Shown: one piece after another, positions 32,424 to 45,719 of the stretch
Layout: each line of letters opens with the position of its first letter
Position numbering within the stretch: position 1 is the first letter of the stretch
NCBI GenBank assembly: GCA_037953745.1
Contig: JBAKBP010001427.1
Coordinates: forward strand, 62,001-126,000
Length of the DNA stretch: 64,000 bases
From: Lithodes maja
Taxonomy: Eukaryota; Arthropoda; Malacostraca; Decapoda; Lithodidae
Reading direction: 5' to 3'
Notes under the pieces: generated by a model
Databases searched by the model: none
What the model was told of the DNA's origin: nothing
What the model saw: the letters and a program-made list of their open reading frames with translations, nothing else
Program-made: the position numbers and the translations under genes

Positions 32424-33593
32424 ATGGCACCGATCAGAATTAAATGCCCCTCCTGTAACAAGAACTACTACAAGGAATGGTATCCGCGTCATGGGTATCC
32501 AAATGCCAAGTGTTTTATGTGTTTAACTGGTGAAAACTTTTTGCTCTTGGAGTGCACATTAGAAGCACACAAGGCACAGGTTGACGAACTGAAGCGAGAT
32601 AATCTCACACTAAAGGAGACTGTAGGTGTACTTTCGCATCAAAATTTCTTACTAAAAGAGCGAGTAAAGGACATAGAGAGTAAGCAAGTCGACGTTGTTA
32701 AAAATCTTCAAAAAGAAAACCCATCCAATGATCTATATCAGACAGTAGTCAACAGGCGTAACAAGAACAAATCCCAAGGGAATGGGAAAGCGACACCAGG
32801 TATCCCTATCAAAAACAGATTTGCTGTTCTCGCCGAAAACAATGAACACGAGGTAACTGACCACGTGAATGGGAATGGGAATGGAAAAGCGACACCAGGT
32901 AACCCCATCAAAAACAGATTTGCACACGAGGTAACTGACCACGTGAAAGCAAGCTCGAAAGGCAAGAAAACTCCTGACAGGAAAACAACGAAACCATCAA
33001 ATCACGGAGTCAGCGGGAAGGAGAAACTCACCCTAGTATATGGTGACAGTCTCATGCGAGGTCAAGGAGCTGCCTTTGCCACCAAGAACAGAGGAAAAAG
33101 GTCAGTAAAGGTCATTCCAGGCGGTAAAGTCGAACATATCTTGAAAGACATAACTAACTCCGCCATACCAGAGGGCACCTGTGTAGTCGTCAATGTTGGC
33201 TCAAATGACTGCTTTGACGGAGGTAAGGCCCCAATTAAGACCATAGAAAAAGATTTTGAGAACCTAATTAAAGTCATGAAAAGGAAGACCACGAAATGTG
33301 TGGTAAGCGGCGTCATACCCCGGATTAAAACAAGCTCATACGGACAAAATAGAGCCATAGAAATTAACAACGCAGTCAAGGTCATGTGCGAACAAGAGAA
33401 GGTACTGTATGTGGACAATTGGACCACCTTTGTAGGGAACTCGTCCCTGTACAGCGGAGATGGCATTCATTTATCAGAAAAAGGCGTTCAGCACATGAGT
33501 GACACCCTAAATCAAGCAACCTACATTGCCCACGAAAACAACGCTAGTCAGGACCGAGAAATAACTATGCTAATAGACTCCTCTGAGTATTGA
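32424..33593 (+). CDS. CR1-like ORF1: zinc-ribbon, coiled coil and SGNH/GDSL esterase
   Basis: A 389-codon intact ORF starting MAPIRIKCPSC. Residues 8-33 hold a paired CxxC motif (CPSC ... CFMC), a likely small zinc fold. Residues about 45-95 are a charged coiled coil. Residues 110-180 are a basic linker with two imperfect repeats (GNGKATPGxPIKNRFA). Residues about 200-375 form an SGNH hydrolase: block I YGDSLMRG (Ser209), GSND (Asn261) and DGIHLSEKG (Asp346, His349). The catalytic residues are all present. Family knowledge: ORF1 proteins of CR1-like LINEs bind RNA, and several carry such an esterase of unclear role. The start is chosen for the conserved Cys just after it. Confidence 0.88.
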   Translation: MAPIRIKCPSCNKNYYKEWYPRHGYPNAKCFMCLTGENFLLLECTLEAHKAQVDELKRDNLTLKETVGVLSHQNFLLKERVKDIESKQVDVVKNLQKENPSNDLYQTVVNRRNKNKSQGNGKATPGIPIKNRFAVLAENNEHEVTDHVNGNGNGKATPGNPIKNRFAHEVTDHVKASSKGKKTPDRKTTKPSNHGVSGKEKLTLVYGDSLMRGQGAAFATKNRGKRSVKVIPGGKVEHILKDITNSAIPEGTCVVVNVGSNDCFDGGKAPIKTIEKDFENLIKVMKRKTTKCVVSGVIPRIKTSSYGQNRAIEINNAVKVMCEQEKVLYVDNWTTFVGNSSLYSGDGIHLSEKGVQHMSDTLNQATYIAHENNASQDREITMLIDSSEY

Positions 33594-33869
33594 TATCGCT
33601 ACCCCCGGAAAAGCCCTCCCACAACCCCACCCAATCAAACTCCACCCGCACAGTTAAGAGAAATAAATAACCCCGCCCAACCCTTCCAAGTCCATCACAA
33701 CCATTTAAACGAAACCGTCAACCCCAATGGCCCACAAGTTGCGAAAACTTACCTACCTGAACCACAAAACAAACTAAACAACCCCACCCAAGCCAACCCA
33801 ACCAACTGAATGAATTTGACAACCCGCCGCGGCTTCAAGTCACAACCCCAAACCCATCCTCACCAATAA

Positions 33870-36674
33870 GAAAAACAAATCCAGCGCATGCTGAGAGAAA
33901 TGATATAAAAATAATATCCATAAATGCCTGCTCAATAAGAAACAAAATAGACGAACTCAAATGTCTGTTATTAAATGAGAAAGTTGACGTTATTTGTATA
34001 ACGGAAACACATCTGAACCTTAAAAATAAAGATCTACTTCATGAATATCACATAGAGCCATATAAATGTTTTCATAAAGACCGTAACAATGGAAAACAAA
34101 GAGGGGGGGGTTGCAATGTACGTTGCAACCTACTTAAACCCAGTCGAGGTGACTCTCCCCGAAAGTAATGCAGAAATAGTGTGCGTCAAAATAAATACAA
34201 AAAACATGAACTTAAATATCACTACAGCGTACCGACCACCGAGACTAACTGTTGCCGATGATACAATTTTTTATGAAATACTAGAGAAAACCCTTAATTC
34301 CGACGAAACAGTTTTACTAGGTGACTATAACCTCCCCCTAATTGACTGGAATACCCTGACCGGAAAAAATGCTGAGTCACGCCTAATGACAAGCTTCATC
34401 CAGGACAATTTTTTGACTCAACACGTAAAACAGCCGACGCGAGACAGGAATATATTAGACCTCGTAATCACTACCCAAGAAAATTTATTATCAAACCTGG
34501 ATGTAGGTGAACATCTGGCAACGTCCGATCATAAAATCTTAAGAATCAACGTTATAAGCAAATATTCCTCAGTAAAAACAACAGGAATGGTTTCGGACTT
34601 CAAAAACGCAAATTATGACGGACTTAAGGAATCGCTATCAAACATACACTCAAACCTCATAAATATAAACGAAGTAAATGAACTATGGGGACATTTTAAG
34701 TCTACAATTACAGAAGCGCATAAACAATTTGTACCCATGAAACCAAAACGTAATACGAAATCAAGTATGCCCCCTTGGTACAGTAGAGACATTGGCAAGG
34801 CAATAAGGAAAAGGAATCAACTCCACAAACTTGTAAAAAATAACACAAACACTGAAGTAATTAAAAACTTGAACAAAAATAGTAGAAGGGAAGTGAAAAA
34901 AATAATTAGGGCGAACAAACAAAATTACGAAATGACTATTGCCAGAGAAAGTGCCACAAACCCCAAAAAATTCTACAGTTACGTAAACAAAAATAAACAG
35001 ATCAAAAGCGGAATCGGACCGCTAATAGAAGATGGCCAGACAATAACAGGTGACACAAACACGGCAAATCTGCTCAACAAATATTTTGGCTCAGTTTTCA
35101 CAGAAGAAATTATCGATCATACCCTTGAAAATAACACCTCAACTCATGTGATAGGAGATTTCACCATCAGTGTTACCTAAGTACAAAGCAAATTGAGGAA
35201 TTTAAATGTAAATAAGACCCCGGGACCCGACATGCTCCACCCGAAAATAATTAAGAATGTCAAGGACGAAATAGCAAAACCCCTGACACAACTATTTAAC
35301 TTATCACTACTACAGGGGATTGTACCGAGTGATTGGAAAGATGCGAACATTACGCCGATATACAAGAAGGGTAGCAAGGCCAAAGCGAGTAATTACAGAC
35401 CAATTAGCCTAACTTCAATTGTAGGAAAAATCATGGAAAAAATCATTAGAGATAAGATAGTAGATTACCTCGAATCAAACAACCTAATCAAAAATAGTCA
35501 ACACGGCTTTAGATCAAATAAGTCATGCCTAACAAATTTGATTGAATTTTATAACAAACTATTCACATATAACGACATGACGAAATCACTAGATATAATC
35601 TTCTTGGACTTTCAAAAAGCTTTCGACAAGGTGCCTCACCGAAAACTATTGGCTAAACTGGAGAGGATAGGTATCAAAGGTGAAATTCATTCTTGGATAA
35701 AAAATTGGCTTACAGACAGAAGACAGAGAGTGGTGATAAATGGAGTGGAATCGGAGTGGGAGCCTGTCACTAGTGGAGTTCCACAGGGTTCAGTCATTGG
35801 ACCGGTCCTGTTTCTCATTTACATTAATGATATCGATGTAGGGGTAAACAACACCATTTCCAAATTCGCCGACGATACAAAAATAGGAAATACAGTCCTG
35901 AACGAAGATGATAGAAATGCGTTGTAATCTGATTTAAACAAGATATCAGAGTGGTCGAAAAAATGGCAGATGCCCTTCAATGTCGATAAATGTCAGGTGC
36001 TGCAGGTTGGTAGCAGAAATATGAAATACAAATACGAAATGAATGGCAAACAAATAAAAACCGCAACGGTAGTAAAAGACCTAGGGGTACTAATATCTGA
36101 AAACCTAAAAACTTCCGACCAATGTATAGCAGCTGAAAATAAGGCAAACATAGCATTGGGCTTTATTAAACGAAAATTTACATATAAACATGAAAACGTA
36201 ATAGTGCCACTGTTCAAAAGTATGGTGAGGCCCCACCTTGAATATGGTGTGCAGTTCTGGTCACCTTATCTGATCAAGGACATTGTAAGACTCGAGTCAG
36301 TACAGCGTAGAGCGACGAAGATGATACCCTCATTAAGAAATAAACCATATGAAGAAAGACTTAAACGATTGAACCTGTTCTCATTAAAAAAGAGGAGGTT
36401 GAGGGGTCAGCTTATTGAGTGCTTTAAGATACTAAAAGGTTTCGACAAAGTCGATGTAAATGCACTATTCACATTAAACAATACTAATCAAACTCGCGGA
36501 AATGGAATGAAATTAAAAACCAAAAAGGCAAACCTAGATGTCACAAAGAGTTTCTTCACCTACAGTGTGGTGACAGAGTGGAATAAACTACCAGCGAGAG
36601 TGGTGGAGAGCGACACAATAAACGCTTTCAAGGGAAGGCTTGACCTCTATCTGCAGAGGGCTGGGGTGATATGA
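33870..36674 (+). pseudogene. CR1-like ORF2: APE endonuclease and reverse transcriptase
   Basis: The endonuclease begins IISINACSIRNKIDELK and VICITETHL (33905-34020) in one frame. A G-run (34104-34111) shifts to the frame of 34089-36674, which holds LLGDYNLPLIDW, SDHKIL, the RT words [31 protein letters not shown] and catalytic FADD (35865-35876), and a C-terminal thumb/connector (SVQRRATKMI). In-frame TAA codons at 35178-35180 and 35925-35927 interrupt it; the second looks like CAA-to-TAA. The ORF ends ...LQRAGVI. The exact start is unclear. Confidence 0.88.
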
Positions 36675-36956
36675 AAAAAAAAAAAAAAAAAATGTATGTA
36701 TATGTATGTGTGTGCACTGTACAGTATGTATATATATACTGTATATATATGTATGTATGTGTGTATGTATGTATGTGTATATGTGTGTGTATGTGTGTAT
36801 ATGTGTGTACCGGTGTATATATGTGTATGTATGTATGTATGTGTATATGTATGTATATATATGTATATATATGTATGTATGTGTATATGTATGTGTATAT
36901 GTATATGTATGTATGTGTATGTGTGTATGTGTATATATGCATATATGCATATATAG
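36673..36956. repeat. A-tail and (TGTATG/TATG)n tract at the LINE 3' end
   Basis: About 18 A followed by some 270 bp of TGTATG/TGTATA-type units. It abuts the CR1-like 3' end, so it probably grew from the retroposon tail. Tyr/Cys/Val ORFs across it are artefacts. Confidence 0.9.
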
Positions 36957-36959
36957 TTT

Positions 36960-38375
36960 GTAAGGCCAGACTGCCTAGTAAGGACCTTGAGGTCTGTGTG
37001 GTCTGTGTATCTATGTAGCTATGTAGCTCTCTCTCTCTCTCTCTCAATGAAAGGTCAAGGTTACAGTGGAATGCCAAAATTAAGGTAAATTAATTACTGT
37101 CTCTCCACGGTTTGCAAAGTAACCCGGATAGTTTTATAATATGCGAAATATCGGGTTTATGTTGGGAAGGTTGGCTGCACGCTAATGGGACAGAGGGAGT
37201 GAGATTATTATAATCTGTAATGTAGAGGTTTGTGGGTTTTATAGGTACATTTGTATACTCCTATTCCTTCTTCTTTGAACAGGGAGCAATTTAGGAGTGA
37301 ATGGCCTTCGGCTGGGACATTTTTCTACCGAAACATTTATTTCATTTATCACGAAGGAGATCTTGGGGGTATTGTTATTGTTTATGTTTTGTAAAGGTTT
37401 GATGGGGGTGTAGGGAGTATCTCCGCTTTTATCAGATTAACACTGATTTAATTAGGGTTTCCCGTAAAAATAGTAAGTAACCCGACAAACAGAAACTCCC
37501 TCAAAGTTCAGTCTGAACTTTAGCTTCCAATCCTGTGATGTGGCCGCGAGTACAATAGTTACAGTTTGATTGAAACTTGAAGTTTTAATTCAACTTTCAA
37601 AACAAAACTGGTAATGCACCTCCAAGCTTTCAGCTTGGGCGTATGGGTGATACATTGGTATTGCACTTATGCAGCAGTCCTTATGTAAATTTATACGATA
37701 AATTATACCGACAAATGAATATACATTTTACCAACTCTCTATAACTAGACAATATTTTGTTGATAACCCATAATTGCAAGCACCTATTATTACTTAATTA
37801 ATCTTCTTTCTCTCTTTCTTCTCTCTTAGTAGACATTAATTGATATATAATATACATTACATATAATTCCATAGCAAATATACTGCCGTTGTCATTTTTG
37901 AATAAAATGCCCAGGGAAACAGTTGTTATTTATTTTCTGTGTTATAACATTTTAGGGTCTATTGAGTATCCAGATTCGGGATATATTGACGATGATCTCA
38001 CTCTGGCACTCTTCAGTTACTTAATCTCACTTATTATTTTTAACTTTAGATTACCTCACAAACCTCTAATGAAAAACTATACTCACATATTATTAACATG
38101 TAGTCTTAGTTTTGAAATAGGCTGTAGATCATGTGTTCCTGGTGGTGACGATTACTTCAGTTTACACTTGATGACAGCCTCCCATAACATCTTACACACG
38201 GCCTCTTTCTAATGTATGCCCCAACTTCCCCTGTCCTTGTACTAACAACGCCAGTGTTTTAGAATTAATACAATATAATTCCATAAGTGTCTATATATAA
38301 TCACAAACCAGAACTCTCTCACATGATTCCATTCATATAAGTATTCTTCTTCCCCCTTGTAATTATACAATCTTC
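36960..38375. other. No recognisable gene
   Basis: Unique-looking AT-rich sequence. A short (TC)n lies at 37027-37044, and there is a small perfect hairpin AAAGTTCA-GTC-TGAACTTT at 37504-37522. The 107-codon ORF at 37889-38212 has no family features. Confidence 0.55.
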
Positions 38376-38378
<3 letters not shown>

Positions 38379-38413
<35 letters not shown>

Positions 38414-38431
38414 TGTATTATATAAATATAA

Positions 38432-38509
<78 letters not shown>

Positions 38510-38530
38510 GTACATATATATATATATACT
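38379..38530. repeat. (TA)n microsatellite
   Basis: Two TA blocks separated by an AAATATAAAT interruption. Confidence 0.95.
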
Positions 38531-38903
38531 GTAGGACAGTCATATAATAGTGCAGGGCAGTCATCTACTTGTCTGAAATGAACTAGCCTGCGAGATACGG
38601 CTACAACAGAGTTATTTTAGGGTTCGATAGGCTCATCTATAACAAAAAGTAAAACCCACACAATCTCATCGACCCTCCTTTATTATTTTCAAGTCTGAAG
38701 TGGTTCCTCAATTCAACAGTATCTTCAAGTGAACCAAGAACCATATTCAAATTGATAATAAGGATAAATATAAGTAATAATATTGACTTTATAAATAGGT
38801 CTATATAACAGATTAGGTCTATCATAGTTTACATGAATACAAAGACACATATTTTGCAGGTCGGCCATAAATCTAAAAAAGTATATTTTACAGTAAAGCA
38901 GAG

Positions 38904-41840
<2,937 letters not shown>

Positions 41841-41845
41841 AACAT

Positions 41846-42049
41846 GATATTAAGCTATCAAATATTCTCATCTTACAATTAATTCACTCAGATTCAATGG
41901 CTTTCAGTCAATGTAAATTGTATAATCTTGAAGCCATAGGTACTGTACCAGTACTCGCACAATTACCTGGTTTATGTATTTTATTCACTGAAAGCCATTG
42001 AATCTGAGTGAATTAATTGTAAGATGAGAATATTTGATAGCTTAATATC
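41846..42049. repeat. Perfect 63 bp inverted repeat at a Penelope-like 5' junction
   Basis: 41846-41908 is the exact reverse complement of 41987-42049, separated by a 78 bp loop. The right arm runs into the endonuclease coding sequence of the Penelope-like fragment, so the left arm is an inverted copy of that element's own sequence. Inverted and partial copies at 5' junctions are known in Penelope-like elements. Confidence 0.9.
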
Positions 42050-42311
42050 AGATAAAGAATCCGACTCTAGACGCCTCGCCATCCTTGAAGCTATCTATAT
42101 ACAAGCACTCAACCCCTCACTTAACAACCAGACATTAGATCTCCAAATTCTTCCCACAGTGAGAAGATCCTACCCCTGCAAACAACACAACGGAAATTAC
42201 TCCACCAACGCTGCCCCTAGCCAACGCCCACCTTCTGGTGCCCCCGTGCCCCAACAACCAATTAACTGGCGCAGCGCATGCATAGCCATGGCCAGCCAAC
42301 CACAGACGTAG
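42024..42311 (+). pseudogene. Penelope-like element, C-terminal end of GIY-YIG endonuclease
   Basis: Encodes FDSLISDKESDSRRLAILEA, IYIQALNPSLNNQ and LQILPTVRR, the terminal helix pattern (LEAxxI...PSLN-Q...LP-RR) seen at the end of the GIY-YIG domain of Penelope-like elements. It is followed by a Pro/Gln/Ser-rich tail and a stop at 42309-42311. The RT and the GIY-YIG core are absent. The ATG at 42024 is internal. Confidence 0.75.
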
Positions 42312-42440
42312 ACTGCTGACTAGCCCCGCCCACCAGCGCAAATCTAGCGACGAGTGATCCCAGGTTCCCCCTATAAATACAAATACATTTTTCTACTCAA
42401 ATGGTGGCAACCCTGGTCTATGGGGTTGGCAACGCTGGTT

Positions 42441-42520
42441 TAAATCAGCGAGGTTAAGCAACGTGGGGTCTGGTTAGTAGTTGGATGGGTGCCTGCCTGG
42501 GACCAGCACAGCAGTTGTTG
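42441..42520 (+). repeat. 5S rRNA-like segment, copy 1
   Basis: GGTTAAGCAACGT, GGTTAGTAGTTGGATGGGTG and TGCCTGGGA follow in the order and spacing of the 3' two-thirds of eukaryotic 5S rRNA, i.e. the internal Pol III control region (A box, intermediate element, C box). The 5' third is absent, so this is a 5S-derived repeat and not an rRNA gene. A second degenerate C-box-like AGTAGCTGGATGGGTGATTG lies at 42551-42570. Confidence 0.75.
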
Positions 42521-43016
42521 GGAAGGTGTGGTGGCCCTACACCAGCACAGCAGTAGCTGGATGGGTGATTGCACCCGGGACCAACATTGATCAGATGGTT
42601 GCCACACATACATGGGATGGGTGAAATTTCCCTGGCTTGCCACCAGAGTCCAAGTAGCCCAGGAGTGTTGAACAAACTCCAATTCCTGTGTAGTTCCGTC
42701 TCACTCAGACGAAAATGAGAACCTGGAATCGTTGTGGCTCAAATGAATTCAGGGACCTGATTGGTGGCTTCCTGCAGCCAATCAACACACAAGACTTTCG
42801 AACTTGGTTAGCCACCAGGATTGCTCAGTGGTCATTGGGCTGGCCTTCTCTCGTGTTCGCTCCGTCCCACCCATACGTAAAACTGGGTACCTAGAGTGTA
42901 AACCGGCTTTGGCATGGTCGTATCCTGGGGTAAATTTGATTACTTGTCTCTCATTTCTATATTACTCCTACTCAAATGTGGCAACCCTGGCCTATGGGGT
43001 TGGCAACGCTGGTTTA

Positions 43017-43095
43017 AATCAGCGAAGTTAAGCAACGTGGGGTCTGGTCAGTAGTTGGATGGGTGACTGCCTGGTACCAGCACACAGCTGCTGGG
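43017..43095 (+). repeat. 5S rRNA-like segment, copy 2
   Basis: As copy 1, somewhat closer to 5S rRNA (GAAGTTAAGCAACGT, GGATGGGTGACTGCCTGG). It lies 574-576 bp downstream of copy 1. Confidence 0.75.
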
Positions 43096-43583
43096 TGGGT
43101 TGGGTGGCCCTGCACCAGCACGGTGTAGCTGGATGGGTGATTGCACCCGGGCCGGACATTGATCAGATGGTTGTCACACATGCATGGGATGGGTGAAATT
43201 TCCTTGGCTTGCCACCAGGGTCCAAGTAGCCCAGGAGTGTTGAACAAACTCCAATTCCTGTGTAGTTCCGTCTCACTCAGACGAAAATGAGTACCTGGAA
43301 TCGTTGTGGCTCAAATGAATCCAGGGACCTCATTGGTGGCTTCCTGCAACCAATCAAACACACGAGAATGAGAACTTGACTAGCCACCAGGATTGCTTAG
43401 TGGTCATTGGGCTGGCCTTCTCTCGTGTTCGCCTCATCCCACCCATACGTAAAACTGGGTACCTGGAGTGTAAAAACGGCCTTGGCAAGGTCGTATCCTG
43501 GGGTAAATTTGATTACTTGTCTCATCTTTCCTATATTCCCTCCATTCCCTCCTCCTACTCTAATCATTACCACTTGTGTGAAC

Positions 43584-43718
43584 ATGGCAAGAGCTATTGC
43601 TGAAACTTTACAACCTCCTACTACTTCTACAACCCAACAACCCGCTGATAACTTCGGTTCTTTACTTTACCAATTAGATGACCGACAACGAAAAATTGCA
43701 CGAGACATTGCTCTCTGA
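43584..43718 (+). CDS. Short BESS-like C-terminal peptide ORF (possible last exon)
   Basis: A 44-codon reading from ATG 43584 to TGA 43716-43718 with the pattern DNFGSLLYQLDDRQRKIARD. This resembles the BESS-type helix at the C-terminus of MADF/Myb-like transposase partners and regulators (D-x-F-x-x-L...L-x-x-RQ-x-x-IA). Upstream is a pyrimidine tract (43520-43560) that keeps the frame open, and AATAAA follows the stop at 43719-43724. It could be the last exon of a host or transposon gene. No further exon was found; assignment is tentative. Confidence 0.35.
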   Translation: MARAIAETLQPPTTSTTQQPADNFGSLLYQLDDRQRKIARDIAL

Positions 43719-43937
43719 ATAAAAAACATATAAATGCTAAATATGCTGTTTTATTTTATCTCACATGCTTTAAAGAAAACAAAACAAAAAACAATATATA
43801 TATATATATATTCTCTTTTAAACAGACGAGGTTAAAGGCAACTGCAGATTCAGCATTCAGTATTTTATTGTTACAGCTTTCTATATTTCTAACAATTTTC
43901 CTGGGGTTCAGAAATTCATACTACATAGTCAGTTACA

Positions 43938-44137
43938 NNNNNNNNNNNNNNNNNNNNNNNNNNNNNNNNNNNNNNNNNNNNNNNNNNNNNNNNNNNNNNN
44001 NNNNNNNNNNNNNNNNNNNNNNNNNNNNNNNNNNNNNNNNNNNNNNNNNNNNNNNNNNNNNNNNNNNNNNNNNNNNNNNNNNNNNNNNNNNNNNNNNNNN
44101 NNNNNNNNNNNNNNNNNNNNNNNNNNNNNNNNNNNNN
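43938..44137. other. Assembly gap, 200 N
   Basis: Exactly 200 N. The right flank is microsatellite. The ORF called across it is meaningless. Confidence 0.99.
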
Positions 44138-44165
44138 GTGTATGTCTGTCTGTCTGTCTGTATCT

Positions 44166-44212
<47 letters not shown>

Positions 44213-44222
44213 TATATGTACC

Positions 44223-44277
<55 letters not shown>
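44138..44277. repeat. (TCTG)n(TC)n(TA)n microsatellite
   Basis: Compound simple repeat against the gap, probably the cause of the gap. Confidence 0.95.
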
Positions 44278-44279
<2 letters not shown>

Positions 44280-44575
44280 CGTTTCAGTAACGTAATTGCA
44301 GTAGCTTTTTTATCTTGCTGCCTCCAGCTACTTTAAATTGGCTTTCTTGTTGCATTAGTATCGGTCATTAAGCCTTCAAATATGCAACACATATTTCTGA
44401 AGCTTAAACTATTATCTTCTCAATTGCAGGCTCGTTGTCACTCGCTAGAAATAAAAATTGACACCTACATGGCACGAAAGGTCTTAAATTTGACAAAGAA
44501 ATTGGACCAATAGTCACTAATGGGGCCTACGTTTTATAATCTCAAAACAATGGGGCTAACATGAGGGAAAAGGGG

Positions 44576-44581
<6 letters not shown>

Positions 44582-44616
<35 letters not shown>
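44582..44616. repeat. Poly(T) run
   Basis: About 35 T; may be a retroposon A-tail on the minus strand, but no body is recognised beside it. Confidence 0.9.
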
Positions 44617-44620
<4 letters not shown>

Positions 44621-44727
44621 CAAGCCAAAATAAGTGGGAAGGGTGGTACATCAATATTATATGGGTGGACACTTACAAACTCCAGACATTGCTTTCACAG
44701 TCCTTTTCACCCAGAATGTATAACACT

Positions 44728-44733
<6 letters not shown>

Positions 44734-44765
<32 letters not shown>

Positions 44766-44771
44766 CTCTTT

Positions 44772-44820
<49 letters not shown>
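44734..44820. repeat. (TC)n microsatellite
   Basis: Two TC blocks separated by a T-run. Confidence 0.95.
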
Positions 44821-44822
<2 letters not shown>

Positions 44823-44935
44823 GTAAGCCTCCTCCAGGGACAGACCAACAGGGAAGGTAATTTCTCCTTCCCTCCAACGTTGACGAAAAAATCCAACTTT
44901 CCACCATATTATATTTACGTCTATTCCTTAATTTA

Positions 44936-44994
<59 letters not shown>

Positions 44995-45020
44995 TATATA
45001 ATTATATATACCGGTATATA
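44936..45020. repeat. (TA)n microsatellite
   Basis: TA units ending in ACAGTATATAATTATATATACCGGTATATA, directly against the inverted-repeat terminus at 45021. Confidence 0.95.
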
Positions 45021-45719
45021 CAGGGTGTTTTTAAACAACACTGCCAGACCTCATCTGCTAATTAGTAAATACAATAACGAAGACGATTATCTAAGGACAA
45101 AATGCAAAATAATTTACCATTAATGATTTAAACCGCATAGAGTAAACTAATTAGTGACACCCAGGTATGAGCTATAATCCGAACACGGGCTAGTGTCCCC
45201 CCTCCCCCCCAAATAGCCTACCTCTTGCCTCCCATCCCAGTTCGAGTTTTTCTTCGAAGCTTTGGAGTCAAAACGAATCTTCTCATGTGTTTAATCATCT
45301 ATTCGGCCATGGTGCTATCTTCTTCTGCCATAGTGATTTTATTTACCTTATAATATCACATAAATATGGATTGTCGTTATTTAGGTGTGTCTCTGCCTTT
45401 GTTATTTTATACTCGTTAACCTCTCCGCGGCGCACAGGGGGTTTTCTACAGGGTAAGACTGTGCGCACCTATGATGATTTTGGGACCTATTGCAAATTTC
45501 GATAAAAAGTACATCATCGTGTAGGGAATGTTTGCGTGCATCGGCCCATATATATTTGACCCCCCAAAAAATGTCTGGGGGGGGGGGGTGGGGGAACGGT
45601 CCGTAGTTGAAAAATGTGGAGCGAATGGCACCGCGCGGCTAGATTGTCATCGAGCGGCGAGATTTCCCTGCCGAATATTTACGCGCGCAGGGGATAGAAG
45701 GAGAGGGAGGAGGGGGTGG

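Larger units (their letters stand above)
32110..36692 (+). mobile_element. CR1-like LINE, nearly full length
   Basis: ORF1 (32424-33593) and ORF2 (about 33870-36674) are arranged as in two-ORF LINEs. The copy ends in an A-run right after the ORF2 stop (36675-36692) and then a (TGTATG)n tract. The 5' limit is uncertain; GC-rich sequence from about 32110 may be the 5' UTR. ORF1 carries an esterase domain, as known for CR1-type elements. ORF2 has APE endonuclease and RT motifs, with two in-frame stops and one frameshift. Confidence 0.85.
42396..43545 (+). repeat. Tandem pair of about 574 bp units with 5S-rRNA-like segment
   Basis: Unit 1 starts at 42396 (CTCAAATGGTGGCAACCCTGG) and unit 2 at 42970. 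They are colinear through GGTTGGCAACGCTGG, the 5S-like segment, CATGGGATGGGTGAAATTTCC, CGTCTCACTCAGACG (palindromic), TGATTGGTGGCTTCCTGCA and CCCACCCATACGTAAAACTGGGTACC. Divergence is a few percent plus small indels. The end of each unit (about 42810-42880 and 43385-43450) has tRNA-promoter-like GCTCAGTGGT and GTGTTCG words. Confidence 0.85.

Noticed and set aside
32424..33593. Host esterase gene
   Set aside because: The SGNH ORF is followed by an endonuclease-RT ORF and an A-tail, so it is LINE ORF1.
36588..37077. Several overlapping His/Tyr/Thr- and Cys/Val-rich ORFs
   Set aside because: Six-frame translations of a TGTATG-type repeat at the LINE 3' end.
37889..38212. 107-codon ORF
   Set aside because: No family pattern; AT-rich sequence with ordinary composition for the region.
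42441..43095. True 5S rRNA genes
   Set aside because: The 5' third of 5S rRNA is missing and the rest is diverged; only the promoter-like part matches.
43868..44290. 140-codon ORF spanning the N gap
   Set aside because: It consists of unknown bases and microsatellite translation.
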